Origin: Flavobacterium amniphilum
Lineage (GTDB): Bacteria; Bacteroidota; Bacteroidia; Flavobacteriales; Flavobacteriaceae
DNA: 64,000 nt
Direction of reading: 5' to 3'
NCBI RefSeq assembly: GCF_023634845.1
Contig: NZ_JAMLJL010000005.1
Location: forward strand, 62,001-126,000
Part shown: positions 44,981 to 53,572 of the stretch, in pieces
Layout: the number at the start of each line of letters is the position of its first letter
Position numbering within the stretch: position 1 is the first letter of the stretch
Program-made: the position numbers and the translations under genes
The notes under the pieces: generated by a model
Told to the model about the DNA's origin: nothing
What the model saw: only the letters and a program-made list of their open reading frames with translations
The model's database searches: none

Positions 44981-46147
44981 TTAATCTTCTAAAAATGTTC
45001 TACTTCTTTTTGATGAGTCAATTGCCAAATTTTCAAGTTCCAGTCTTTCTTTTACGAAAATTCCGTTATCCTTGCGTTTACCGATGTAATCCAAATGATT
45101 AAGAGTTGAGAATAATTCATCTATTATTTTCATAAATTGAATCATTTTTTTAACCGTTTTATCGATTTGCGTGTGATCATATCCCACATTCACCAAATCA
45201 GTAAAAACCAGTTCAAGATCTCCCTGGCTAACGCCACACCATTCTGAGATATAATTCAACAGTTCTTCTTTACCTGCCCCCGATTTTGAATCAATGTAGT
45301 TTTTCATGATTCTGGCCAATGAAATTACTTTGTCAAACATATATGCCGGTGGTTCATTAACTGTAAACCAGCGGAAAGAGTTGATATTATTTCCTAAATA
45401 AGTAATGATTTTCTCTGAAAGAGCAAGAACCATCATTGCCAGATCATTCGTTTGGTTTTTTCTGTTTATTTTTTGGGAAATTTGAACGGCATACAACTCC
45501 AACTGACCAAAGAAACGATCCGTTTTAGTGTGAATATCAATCAACTTCTGGTGACTCTGAACGGAAGTACACGGTGGAATATAATCAGCCATCAGGTAAC
45601 TTTCATTACGGTTGATGATAATTTTCCCCAATGTCAAACTGTAACCACCTTGACCACTTTGCACACTGTTTTCCGGAATTAAATGTAAATTGAAGGTAGG
45701 TATCAAATTTGGATATCTTGGTGGGTTTTCCTCCGGATCAGGCTCGCCGTAAGGTTTTCTGTCAAATAAATTAACTGAAACATTAACCAATAATACCATA
45801 TCCTGATCATCATTCAATTCATGGACCGCTTCCGGGTAAGGCATTTCCATATTCAGCATGCGGGAATTGTTCGAACTAATATCAATACGGCTTCCATTAG
45901 GTGTTACTGCATGACATTCTTCAACTTTAACCCTTAATAACTTATGATTATCGATAACCAATGAAATTTTAATCGATTCATTGGCATTTCCAAAAGGGAT
46001 CAATCCGTAATTAAGGCTGTTCAGTTGTGTACCAATGGCATCCCTCAAAACATCGCTCACGTGATTTTGCATCGCAATGAAATGGGATTTATTAATTTTC
46101 ATTCCGTCAACCCAGTTAACCGGAAAATGATTCAATTTCTCTAACAT
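44981..46147 (-). CDS. tssK: TssK baseplate subunit
   Basis: The 388-residue protein starts NHFPVNWVDGMKINKSHFIA, matching the TssK beginning in which a W-x-x-G-x-x-x-x-x-x-H-F pattern is common. The N-terminal part is beta-rich (1-190) and the rest mostly helical. TssK connects the baseplate with the membrane complex. It ends 6 bases before tssO. Confidence 0.9.
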   Translation of the reverse strand: MLEKLNHFPVNWVDGMKINKSHFIAMQNHVSDVLRDAIGTQLNSLNYGLIPFGNANESIKISLVIDNHKLLRVKVEECHAVTPNGSRIDISSNNSRMLNMEMPYPEAVHELNDDQDMVLLVNVSVNLFDRKPYGEPDPEENPPRYPNLIPTFNLHLIPENSVQSGQGGYSLTLGKIIINRNESYLMADYIPPCTSVQSHQKLIDIHTKTDRFFGQLELYAVQISQKINRKNQTNDLAMMVLALSEKIITYLGNNINSFRWFTVNEPPAYMFDKVISLARIMKNYIDSKSGAGKEELLNYISEWCGVSQGDLELVFTDLVNVGYDHTQIDKTVKKMIQFMKIIDELFSTLNHLDYIGKRKDNGIFVKERLELENLAIDSSKRSRTFLED

Positions 46148-46172
46148 ATACTGTCCTTATTTATGATTCTGA

Positions 46173-47090
46173 TTATGCTAATGCCTCCTGTAATTTCTCA
46201 TCACTCTGAGGACTCGTACGCAAACATATCACCGTACTGTCTTCCTGAATTCCATTCATATACATTGTTAATTCAGGATTGATATATTTGGAAACTCCAT
46301 ACCAATTTGGTTTTAAATAAAATACCCAATGCTGAGGATTTCCGAATTCATCCAAAAGCTCAATCGGACTATCCACATTACGTGTATTATAATCATTTAC
46401 GAAATGATAAAACAGTCGACCGAAATCCATTCTGATTGGTGATTTTGCCCTAAACTCAGTTCTTATAATAGAATTTGGATTTTTGTAGAAAACAAACGTA
46501 ATAACTACCATATCCCTGAATTCATCATCTTTTGGTTCAGAGAAAGTTCCAAATTCCGGGAACGCCCATGTTTTATAGATTTTAGCCGGTATAGAAATCG
46601 AGGCTTTGAAAGTCGAGTAAATCCATGTTGGCACCAAAAACATTAAAATACAAGAAGCTATCATAAAAGAATAAGTTGTGCTGTTCATATAGGTATACAG
46701 AAGTAAAAAAGGAATACTTCCGAAAACAGCTATCAACAGATTGTATACACCTTCAAGCCAAATACTTTCAAGTCCGAATTTATTCAGATAAGTTCTGTAA
46801 ACCAAAACATGCAATCCTCCCAATGCGAAGAATAATATCTGATAAAATACAAATTCCCCAAATAACGTGTTGATGACCTTCGATTGCCCCAGAAAAGAAA
46901 CCAGGGTAAAAATTAAAATTGATGAAAAGAGATAGATATAATACTTTGTTTTGTATTCTGTTTTGTAATTTTTGACCTTATCAATAAAAAACATGGCCAA
47001 AATTGTTCCTAACAATAGCAGTATTGCTACTGTAATCAACAAAGTAGGATCAATTAATTCTTTAAAATTGGGTCTGAATGTAGGTCTCAT
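46173..47090 (-). CDS. tssN: TssN, T6SSiii inner membrane protein
   Basis: The 305-residue protein has five or six transmembrane helices (about 16-36, 50-66, 76-96, 108-130 and 138-160) followed by a soluble C-terminal domain (about 180-305; FPEFGTFSEPKDDEFRDMVV). It matches TssN, a hallmark of Bacteroidota T6SS membrane complexes. It overlaps tssG by 4 bases (ATGA type) and is 25 bases from tssK. Confidence 0.88.
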   Translation of the reverse strand: MRPTFRPNFKELIDPTLLITVAILLLLGTILAMFFIDKVKNYKTEYKTKYYIYLFSSILIFTLVSFLGQSKVINTLFGEFVFYQILFFALGGLHVLVYRTYLNKFGLESIWLEGVYNLLIAVFGSIPFLLLYTYMNSTTYSFMIASCILMFLVPTWIYSTFKASISIPAKIYKTWAFPEFGTFSEPKDDEFRDMVVITFVFYKNPNSIIRTEFRAKSPIRMDFGRLFYHFVNDYNTRNVDSPIELLDEFGNPQHWVFYLKPNWYGVSKYINPELTMYMNGIQEDSTVICLRTSPQSDEKLQEALA

Positions 47091-48016
47091 ATTCTGGTTG
47101 TAATTCCTAAAACTGGTTCTTGTATAAAATTAAATTGTTCGATTTCTATTGGTAAGAGAATTGTTGTTTTCACATCAATCTCAACCGGCAAAAAGTATTC
47201 GTAAAAAAGATCTATAAAACGTCTTACCCCACCATCATGTATATATTCCTTGAAAGAACTGTTTTCCAAAGGGCCAATTTTTAATTCGATATTCAAAGAG
47301 TAGTCCATGTAAGACATACCTGAAACCATATCCAGTCCTAACCTGCAATTATCAAGAGTAACGTTTTGATTGCTTTCAGCTAATTCCTGATAGCCTAATT
47401 CGACGATTTCCACTTTTTCACCCAGTAAATATTCAAGACAAAAAGCAGTTTTATCAAGCTTACCGACTACTTTATGAACAAATGGAAGCAATCTGATAAA
47501 TTTAGCCACGAGGACATGAGGGAGACCTCTGTCAATATTCCAAAAATCAAGAAAAAAGTCTATAGGGTGACCTTGGTTAAGCCGAAACAAAAAGTCTTTT
47601 TCTGCGGCATCACGAACCATTCCGTTAAGGAAAAATTCATTTTCAAAAGGCAGGAAAAATTTTCTGGCATTTTCCTCTTCTTTTTGCTGTAAGCGATACT
47701 CTTTGGTCATATCGTCAACAGACTGATTCAGCCGCTCAGTTTTCGGGTAATGGAAAACACCTTCAGGTAGTGCATCATAAATTCCATCCCTTGAAATATT
47801 GATTTTTAAAAATTGAGTAGCATCATAATCATAATCAACTATTTCACATCCCAATACATCTGTACTGTAAGGCCTTTTAAACTGCCCTTCATAGTTGATT
47901 AAAAATTCGTAACCATCCCTGTTGTAACTTTCCAAAAGTGAAGATAAAAGCACTTCAGCTTTCAGGTCATAAGGAATGGAATTAATTTTATTTTTTATTT
48001 CTTCAATCGCATCCAT
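47087..48016 (-). CDS. tssG: TssG baseplate subunit
   Basis: The 309-residue protein is a Bacteroidota-type TssG, identified by its place and by family-like stretches (KFFLPFENEFFLNGM near 135 and the conserved C-terminal beta part around FDLFYEYFLPVEIDV in style). TssG with two TssF forms the core of the baseplate wedge. The separation from tssF (53573) is typical of the scattered order seen here. The sequence is divergent, so the confidence is moderate. Confidence 0.8.
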   Translation of the reverse strand: MDAIEEIKNKINSIPYDLKAEVLLSSLLESYNRDGYEFLINYEGQFKRPYSTDVLGCEIVDYDYDATQFLKINISRDGIYDALPEGVFHYPKTERLNQSVDDMTKEYRLQQKEEENARKFFLPFENEFFLNGMVRDAAEKDFLFRLNQGHPIDFFLDFWNIDRGLPHVLVAKFIRLLPFVHKVVGKLDKTAFCLEYLLGEKVEIVELGYQELAESNQNVTLDNCRLGLDMVSGMSYMDYSLNIELKIGPLENSSFKEYIHDGGVRRFIDLFYEYFLPVEIDVKTTILLPIEIEQFNFIQEPVLGITTRI

Positions 48017-48032
48017 ACATCCTTCACTTAAA

Positions 48033-48662
48033 TTATTCTTCCTTTATCCTTCCCGAAGCAAAATACCTTGTCTGAAAATAATCATCATTAAAATTAAAAA
48101 TCCTTAATCCCGAAGATTTCGTTGTCGCCAGAATTCTATCATTTTTTAAATAAATAGCGACATCAGAAATAGGATTATCTTTATTGTACCTAAGAAAGAT
48201 AAAATCACCTTCTTCCAGGTCAATTCTGGACAGAAACAATTCGATATCCTTAGATTTAAAGATACCCAGAGCAGTTTTTGGCAAACTCTTTTTATACGTT
48301 TTGCTATACAAAGCCTGAACAAAAGGCACCATACCAAGACTATCTTTGGTAAAAGCCCTGTTCCCATAAGGTGTACCAAGCCATTTATCAATATACCCGT
48401 AGAAATCATAATTTTTGACTTCATCAGGTCTTACACTAAGCAATACTGCATATTTCTCTTTTACTCTGATTTGCTCATCAGTCAAACCTTCTTCGTATTG
48501 ATCCGCCAAACGTTCATTTGTCTGACGCTCATTAATCCCTAAAGCTTTTTTGATTTTCTGTTCGTCATATTTAAGTTTAAGAGGAACTTCTTCAATGTAT
48601 TTAGGATTACCACAAGCAATCAGAACCGGGAATATGAAACCTATTAAAAATATTTTTTTCAA
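48033..48662 (-). CDS. NlpC/P60-like lipoprotein lacking catalytic residues (candidate T6SSiii TssQ-like)
   Basis: TTG at 48660-48662 starts a clear lipoprotein signal (KKIFLIGFIFPVLIAC). The frame extends upstream to 48719, but a putative -7 element at 48695-48702 lies within that extension, so the shorter form is preferred. The C-terminal domain aligns with NlpC/P60: WLGTPYGNRAFTKDSLGMVP corresponds to the WxGTPY...DCSG segment, SLPKTA and SDVAIYL to the LPR and HVGIY segments. The nucleophile Cys and catalytic His are replaced by Ser and Asp. It probably binds the wall rather than cutting it. First gene of the machine operon; as an exported lipoprotein it may be the TssQ subunit. Confidence 0.78.
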   Translation of the reverse strand: MKKIFLIGFIFPVLIACGNPKYIEEVPLKLKYDEQKIKKALGINERQTNERLADQYEEGLTDEQIRVKEKYAVLLSVRPDEVKNYDFYGYIDKWLGTPYGNRAFTKDSLGMVPFVQALYSKTYKKSLPKTALGIFKSKDIELFLSRIDLEEGDFIFLRYNKDNPISDVAIYLKNDRILATTKSSGLRIFNFNDDYFQTRYFASGRIKEE

Positions 48663-48694
48663 AGGGGCAAATTTTTTTTGTAAATTATTTCTTA

Positions 48695-48723
48695 CAAATA
48701 TATAATTTTTATAATACAAACAA
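48695..48723 (-). promoter_or_regulatory. Promoter of T6SS machine operon (minus strand)
   Basis: On the minus strand TTG (48721-48723), 18 bases, then TATATTTG (48695-48702) fit the Bacteroidota TTG/TAnnTTTG promoter. Start of the mRNA would be near 48688, about 26 bases before the TTG start codon at 48662. Confidence 0.6.
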
Positions 48724-48819
48724 ATTTTTTTGCAGTTATTTTAAAGTTAAGTACTGCTTTTTTAGACTTAGATAATCTATGGAAGTATTCTTACAAAGTG
48801 CAATAATACTAAAAATTTT

Positions 48820-48831
48820 CAATTGTAAGAA
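48820..48831 (+). promoter_or_regulatory. T6SS-associated motif CAATTGTAAGAA in divergent promoter region
   Basis: The 12-mer is identical to those before both hcp operons. Two inverted TTCTTACAA copies lie at 48689-48697 and 48788-48796 in the same 234-base gap. Density of the motif in one divergent promoter region supports a binding site. Confidence 0.42.
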
Positions 48832-48850
48832 AAATTACATGAAAAATTAG

Positions 48851-48878
48851 TTGTGTAAGTGTTTTTTTACTAAGTTCG
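48851..48878 (+). promoter_or_regulatory. Promoter of PKD-TssH operon (plus strand)
   Basis: TTG (48851-48853), 17 bases, TAAGTTCG (48871-48878) fit TTG/TAnnTTTG with one mismatch. The ATG at 48897 lies 19 bases downstream. Confidence 0.5.
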
Positions 48879-48896
48879 TCATCTAAAAAACAAAGA

Positions 48897-49973
48897 ATGA
48901 ACAGAAGTCGGAATTCGGTATGGGATTTAATCACTGGCTTTGACCCAAGGATTTTATTGGTTTTCATTATACTTCTAGCCCTTGGTATGCTCTCGTTTAT
49001 ATCGAAATTCATCGGGAGCGTTGATTGTGAAAACACTACATTTTATATCGTTGCAAAAAACAGATTGGTTGGTGAAACCATTGAGTTTTATAATGAAACC
49101 CCGAATGCTTCCACATGGGTGTGGAATTTTGGGGATAATTCCAAAAATCAATTTGACAAGAGTGTAACACATCAATATAAAAATCCCGGAAAATACCGTA
49201 TAACCCTTACAATTAATGACAATTGTGTTACTTATAAAGATATCGTTATCAAATCGGTTGGTGATTTAGATGAGAGAAGCAGAAAACCGGAGATCCTTGC
49301 CCCAAGAGTTGTAAAAGTTGGTGAGGAAGTTGTTTTTGATTATTACTACAGCGGAAGTGATATTTTTTCCTGGGAATGGAGTTTTGGTGAAACTTCACGG
49401 TTAGATGATACCGAAAGTAACCCTGTATACGTTTACAAAACCCCTGGCGTTAAGAAAGTCAGCCTTATCGTAAACGGTAACGTAAGTAAAATAACTTCCC
49501 AAACCATTTTGGTAAAACCTAAGGATCCAGTTGTAGCTGATGCATTGGTTGAAGATGTCGAGATTAAACCCTTGAAACTAAGACCAGGTCCTGCACAAAT
49601 TGATCCTGCAGAAGAATATGCCATGACCTTACCGGTTGTTCCGCCATCTTCAAAAAAGAAATCAGGAAAATCAGACAAAAACAAGAAGAATGCACCTAAA
49701 ATTTCCGAAGAGCAGTTTGAACTTTTATTGCATCAAGTAGCTAAACAAAGTAAAACCAAGGATGATTTCGGAACATTTTTATGTGACGATTACAAAATAC
49801 CTGTTCTTATTAACGATTCCAAAATAATGCCTTTTGATGAATTCTGTAAAAAACTAGCAGGAAAAACGCTTAAAATTTCCAATATACGTCTTTCTACCAA
49901 TGATGAAAATTGCATTATTAACGTAGAAATAAACTACAAAATTAAAAAACACCTATTGTGGGTCAACGATTAA
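48897..49973 (+). CDS. Membrane-anchored PKD-domain protein, candidate TssP-like subunit, copy 1
   Basis: The 358-residue protein has one N-terminal transmembrane helix (about 18-42) and two periplasmic PKD-like domains (about 50-120, STWVWNFGDNSKNQ; about 130-205, FSWEWSFGETSRL). A Lys-rich linker (about 250-272) and a conserved C-terminal domain (about 273-358; ISEEQFELLLHQVAKQSKTK) follow. A second copy is encoded directly downstream. PKD proteins belong to Bacteroidota T6SS loci, and a membrane-complex role (TssP) is likely by elimination but not proven. Confidence 0.75.
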   Translation: MNRSRNSVWDLITGFDPRILLVFIILLALGMLSFISKFIGSVDCENTTFYIVAKNRLVGETIEFYNETPNASTWVWNFGDNSKNQFDKSVTHQYKNPGKYRITLTINDNCVTYKDIVIKSVGDLDERSRKPEILAPRVVKVGEEVVFDYYYSGSDIFSWEWSFGETSRLDDTESNPVYVYKTPGVKKVSLIVNGNVSKITSQTILVKPKDPVVADALVEDVEIKPLKLRPGPAQIDPAEEYAMTLPVVPPSSKKKSGKSDKNKKNAPKISEEQFELLLHQVAKQSKTKDDFGTFLCDDYKIPVLINDSKIMPFDEFCKKLAGKTLKISNIRLSTNDENCIINVEINYKIKKHLLWVND

Positions 49974-49985
49974 ACGAAAGCGACA

Positions 49986-51059
49986 ATGAAGAAGCATTCA
50001 AATAACTTTAAACTGGTATTTTCAAATTTTGAAACAAGGATTCTGATTATTTTTGCCATACTACTCGTAGGAAGTATTACAATTTTTAGTTTCAAATACA
50101 ATAAACATGTCGATTGTGACACTTCAGATTTTTTTATTGTAGCCGAAAACTTTTCAGTTGGTGAAGCCATAGAGTTTCACAACGAAACACTTAATGCTAC
50201 ACAATGGAAATGGGATTTCGGAGATGGAAGTCCGATGGAAAACAAAAACCATGTCCTACATAAATATACCGAACCGGGAATTTACACCGTAACCTTAATA
50301 ATCAACGGATTTTGCCTGAAAGAGAAAAAAATCCAGATCAAGAATCATGGAGAAATCTTGGACAGAACAAAACTGCCTACCATTATTGCACCCAAACTTG
50401 CAGCCGTTGGACAGAAGGTAAATTTCACCTATAAATATTATACTGATGAAACTTTTTCATGGGAATGGAGTTTTGGTGAAACCGGTGATATAGACAACAC
50501 AGATGAATTCCCGAGTTACAGTTTCAGAACACCGGGACCAAAAACCATTACATTAATCATCAATGGTGAATATAAATTTAAAACGTCCAAAATTATATAC
50601 ATCAAACCAAGGCCGGCTTTTAAAAAGGAAAGCGAAATGATGTTGGATGAAGGTTATACTTATGAAAAATCAGTACAGTCATTTTACAAACCTAAAGGGA
50701 ATCCAAAACCAGATGCAACCGATAAGTGGCTCAATCCTATTCCGACACGCTCCAGCGAAAGACATATTGTACAATTTGCACCGGACATTTCGGAAAATCA
50801 ATTTGAATTATTGATTCACCAGGTTGCAAACGAAACCAAAGAAAAAGAAGATTTCGGCAAATATATTTGTGAAAATTATCAGATTCCGGTGATCAAAAAT
50901 GAAGATCAGGTTATTTCATTTGAAGAATTCTGTAAAAGAATCAGAGGACAGGAAATTAAAATTGAAAATTTACGTCTGACAAAAGACAATCTCAACTGCA
51001 TTGACGGTTTTAGCATTACTTACAAAGTAAAAGGATTATTGGGTTGGACAGAAGATTAA
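49986..51059 (+). CDS. Membrane-anchored PKD-domain protein, candidate TssP-like subunit, copy 2
   Basis: The 357-residue protein has the same order as the gene before it: TM helix (about 17-38), two PKD-like domains (TQWKWDFGDGSPMENK and FSWEWSFGETGDID) and the C-terminal domain starting ISENQFELLIHQVANETKEK. Similarity is highest in the PKD and C-terminal parts, the linker is different. It lies 12 bases after copy 1. The pair is a tandem duplication that may form a heteromer. Confidence 0.75.
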   Translation: MKKHSNNFKLVFSNFETRILIIFAILLVGSITIFSFKYNKHVDCDTSDFFIVAENFSVGEAIEFHNETLNATQWKWDFGDGSPMENKNHVLHKYTEPGIYTVTLIINGFCLKEKKIQIKNHGEILDRTKLPTIIAPKLAAVGQKVNFTYKYYTDETFSWEWSFGETGDIDNTDEFPSYSFRTPGPKTITLIINGEYKFKTSKIIYIKPRPAFKKESEMMLDEGYTYEKSVQSFYKPKGNPKPDATDKWLNPIPTRSSERHIVQFAPDISENQFELLIHQVANETKEKEDFGKYICENYQIPVIKNEDQVISFEEFCKRIRGQEIKIENLRLTKDNLNCIDGFSITYKVKGLLGWTED

Positions 51060-51084
51060 CAGTACAGATTATAAATACCGGATT

Positions 51085-53529
51085 ATGATTACAGAGAATA
51101 TAATTTTTCACGAAGAACTACAAACTGCGCTTGAATCGGCAAAACGTATCGCCCAGGAAAGCAGACAATATGAATATACGGCAGCCCATTTATTAAAAGC
51201 CATGCTGCACCGAAACTTTTCCCTTTTGAAAGAACTGGAAACAATGGGAAAAGATGTTTATTTCATTGAAGAATGGGCCGAAGTCAGAATAGAAGAGATT
51301 CCCAAATCGATGAAACCAACAGAAGCTGAGCCGCATCAAAGTATCGATGAAGTAATTGCTGAAGCTGATGCCGTGAGAGATATTCTAGGACGCGAAGAAG
51401 TTGATTTATTCGCCGTAATGGTTGCATTGGCTACTCCTGGTGTAGGTTTCAATTTTGATCAGATGAAAAGTTTTCCGGTTACCCGATCTGAACTTTTAAC
51501 TGAAATGAATGATGAAAAAGTTAACTCTGAAATTTTAAACTTACCAACAGAAAGATCCGTTTCAAAATACATTCACAAATATTGTTTTAACAAAACTGCA
51601 AAGGCTAAAAAAAACAAATTTGAAATTGTTGGAAGAGACAAAGAAATCAAAGAAATTACTGAAGTACTTTGCCGCTTTTCCAAACCAAATGTATTACTGA
51701 GCGGTTATTCAGGAGTTGGAAAATCAGCCATTATCAATGGTTTTGCCAACTCTATAGTAAATAATCTTGTTCCTGAAAAATTACAGAATACTGATGTCTT
51801 CGAACTTGATTTAGGCAATTTAATAGCCGGTGCTTCTTATAAAGGTGAAATTGAAGACCGTTTAAAAAAACTTATACAGGAATTAAAATCCTATCCGAGA
51901 GCGATTTTAGTCATCGACGGAATTCATGTTTTATTGGACAAAAACAGTGACAATGCAGGAATTTCAAGCATACTGAAAAGTGAATTGACAAAAGGATTAA
52001 CCTTGGTAGCCACAACCACCGTTGATGAGTATACCAAAAAAATCGAAAAGGACGAAGTATTATCCGGTATGTTTGAACTGATTAAAGTGGAAGAACCGGA
52101 TGATGAAAACGCTTTCAGAATTATTAAAACAGCTCTAAAATCCTACCATAATCATCATCAGATTAAAACGGATGATGAAACCATCAGAGAATCAATACGA
52201 TTATCAAAACGTTATTTAAAAGAAAAAAGTTTACCTGAATCTGCCTTGAACTTATTGGACAGAACCATGTCGGTTATTAAAACAGCCGGAGAATCTTTTC
52301 TGTCTGAAAAAAATGCGTTATTCTCTAAAATGGAACAAATCAAAGAACTTCCTGAAGAATACAAGCTTCAGGAAGCCAATTGGTTGTTTGAAGACATCAA
52401 GCGAAAAGCACATTATTTACTGACTCAGGAAAAATTTGGGGAAGAAGAAACATCTGACAGTTCCTCTGAAGAATTATTACAGAAACTTGAACAGTTTATT
52501 GATAAACTGACAACGATAGCTCAAAGCAAAAAAGACCATATTGAAGGAATCGATTTAGCAGCCATTGTAGCACAAAAAACAAACATTCCTTTAGGGAAAT
52601 TGCAATCGGAGGAAAAAGACCGTTTACAAACTATGGACGAAACCTTGAAGAAACGTGTGGTTGGACAGGATTTAGCGATTCAGATTATCACCGAAGCCGT
52701 TCTTGAATCACGATCAGGATTGAGCAAAGCCGGACAACCGATAGGATCCTTTTTCTTTCTGGGGCCAACCGGAACCGGAAAAACGGAATTGGCAAAATCA
52801 TTAGCTGACTTCTTATTCCAGGATGAAAATGCCATCATCCGTTTTGACATGTCAGAGTTTAAGGAAGAACATTCGGCGGCTTTATTATACGGAGCTCCTC
52901 CGGGATATGTAGGATATGAAGAAGGTGGTTTGTTAGTAAACAAAATCAGGCAAAAGCCCTATTCTATCGTATTGTTTGATGAGATTGAAAAGGCACATCC
53001 TTCTGTTTTTGACGTATTTCTACAAATTATGGATGAAGGAAAATTACATGACCGTCTAGGAAAAGAAGGTGACTTTTCGAATGCATTGATTTTATTTACG
53101 TCCAATATCGGTTCGAAGTTTATTGTAGATTCCATTACAGGTGGAAACGGCTATCCAAGTTCGAATCAATTGATGGAAATCATGGCCAATCATTTCAGGC
53201 CTGAATTTTTGGGGCGTTTAACGGAAATAATTCCTTTTGCTCCAATTTCCAAAGAAAATGCCATGGGAATTTTTGAAATCCATCTTAAAAAAGAGCTATT
53301 GGATTTAGTAAAATCACAACATATTGAAATGCATATCACACAGGAAGCCAAGTCTTATTTAGTTGACAATGGTTACAATGCAACGTATGGAGCCCGTCCG
53401 CTTAAAGGAATCATACGGTCAGAATTAAGAAGACCATTGGCTAAAAAAATTGTTTCGAATGAAATAAAAGAAGGAAGCAAGGTAACGGTCGATTATAAAA
53501 ATGACAGTCTCACTTGGGACATTCAATAA
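51085..53529 (+). CDS. tssH: TssH/ClpV sheath-recycling AAA+ ATPase
   Basis: The 814-residue protein has a Clp_N domain (about 1-140), a first AAA+ domain with Walker A GYSGVGKS (207-214), a short middle domain (about 400-490) and a second AAA+ domain with Walker A GPTGTGKT (560-567), Walker B VLFDEIEKAH (Asp632, Glu633), pore loop GYVGYEEGG and a C-terminal D2-small domain. In the first AAA+ domain Walker B reads LVIDGIH: Gly279 replaces the catalytic Glu. Contracted sheath is its substrate. It is the last gene of the plus-strand operon with two PKD proteins. Confidence 0.93.
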   Translation: MITENIIFHEELQTALESAKRIAQESRQYEYTAAHLLKAMLHRNFSLLKELETMGKDVYFIEEWAEVRIEEIPKSMKPTEAEPHQSIDEVIAEADAVRDILGREEVDLFAVMVALATPGVGFNFDQMKSFPVTRSELLTEMNDEKVNSEILNLPTERSVSKYIHKYCFNKTAKAKKNKFEIVGRDKEIKEITEVLCRFSKPNVLLSGYSGVGKSAIINGFANSIVNNLVPEKLQNTDVFELDLGNLIAGASYKGEIEDRLKKLIQELKSYPRAILVIDGIHVLLDKNSDNAGISSILKSELTKGLTLVATTTVDEYTKKIEKDEVLSGMFELIKVEEPDDENAFRIIKTALKSYHNHHQIKTDDETIRESIRLSKRYLKEKSLPESALNLLDRTMSVIKTAGESFLSEKNALFSKMEQIKELPEEYKLQEANWLFEDIKRKAHYLLTQEKFGEEETSDSSSEELLQKLEQFIDKLTTIAQSKKDHIEGIDLAAIVAQKTNIPLGKLQSEEKDRLQTMDETLKKRVVGQDLAIQIITEAVLESRSGLSKAGQPIGSFFFLGPTGTGKTELAKSLADFLFQDENAIIRFDMSEFKEEHSAALLYGAPPGYVGYEEGGLLVNKIRQKPYSIVLFDEIEKAHPSVFDVFLQIMDEGKLHDRLGKEGDFSNALILFTSNIGSKFIVDSITGGNGYPSSNQLMEIMANHFRPEFLGRLTEIIPFAPISKENAMGIFEIHLKKELLDLVKSQHIEMHITQEAKSYLVDNGYNATYGARPLKGIIRSELRRPLAKKIVSNEIKEGSKVTVDYKNDSLTWDIQ

Positions 53530-53560
53530 AAAAAGGAGCTTTTAAGAAGCTCCTTTTTTA
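53530..53560. terminator. Bidirectional terminator between tssH and tssF
   Basis: GGAGCTT and AAGCTCC form the stem with loop TTAAG, extended by pairing A and T runs on either side. It serves both convergent T6SS operons. Confidence 0.9.
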
Positions 53561-53572
53561 TATCTATACTTA

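Noticed and set aside
48663..48719. N-terminal extension of the NlpC-like lipoprotein to a TTG at 48719
   Set aside because: It would place 19 residues before the lipoprotein signal and covers the likely -7 promoter element.
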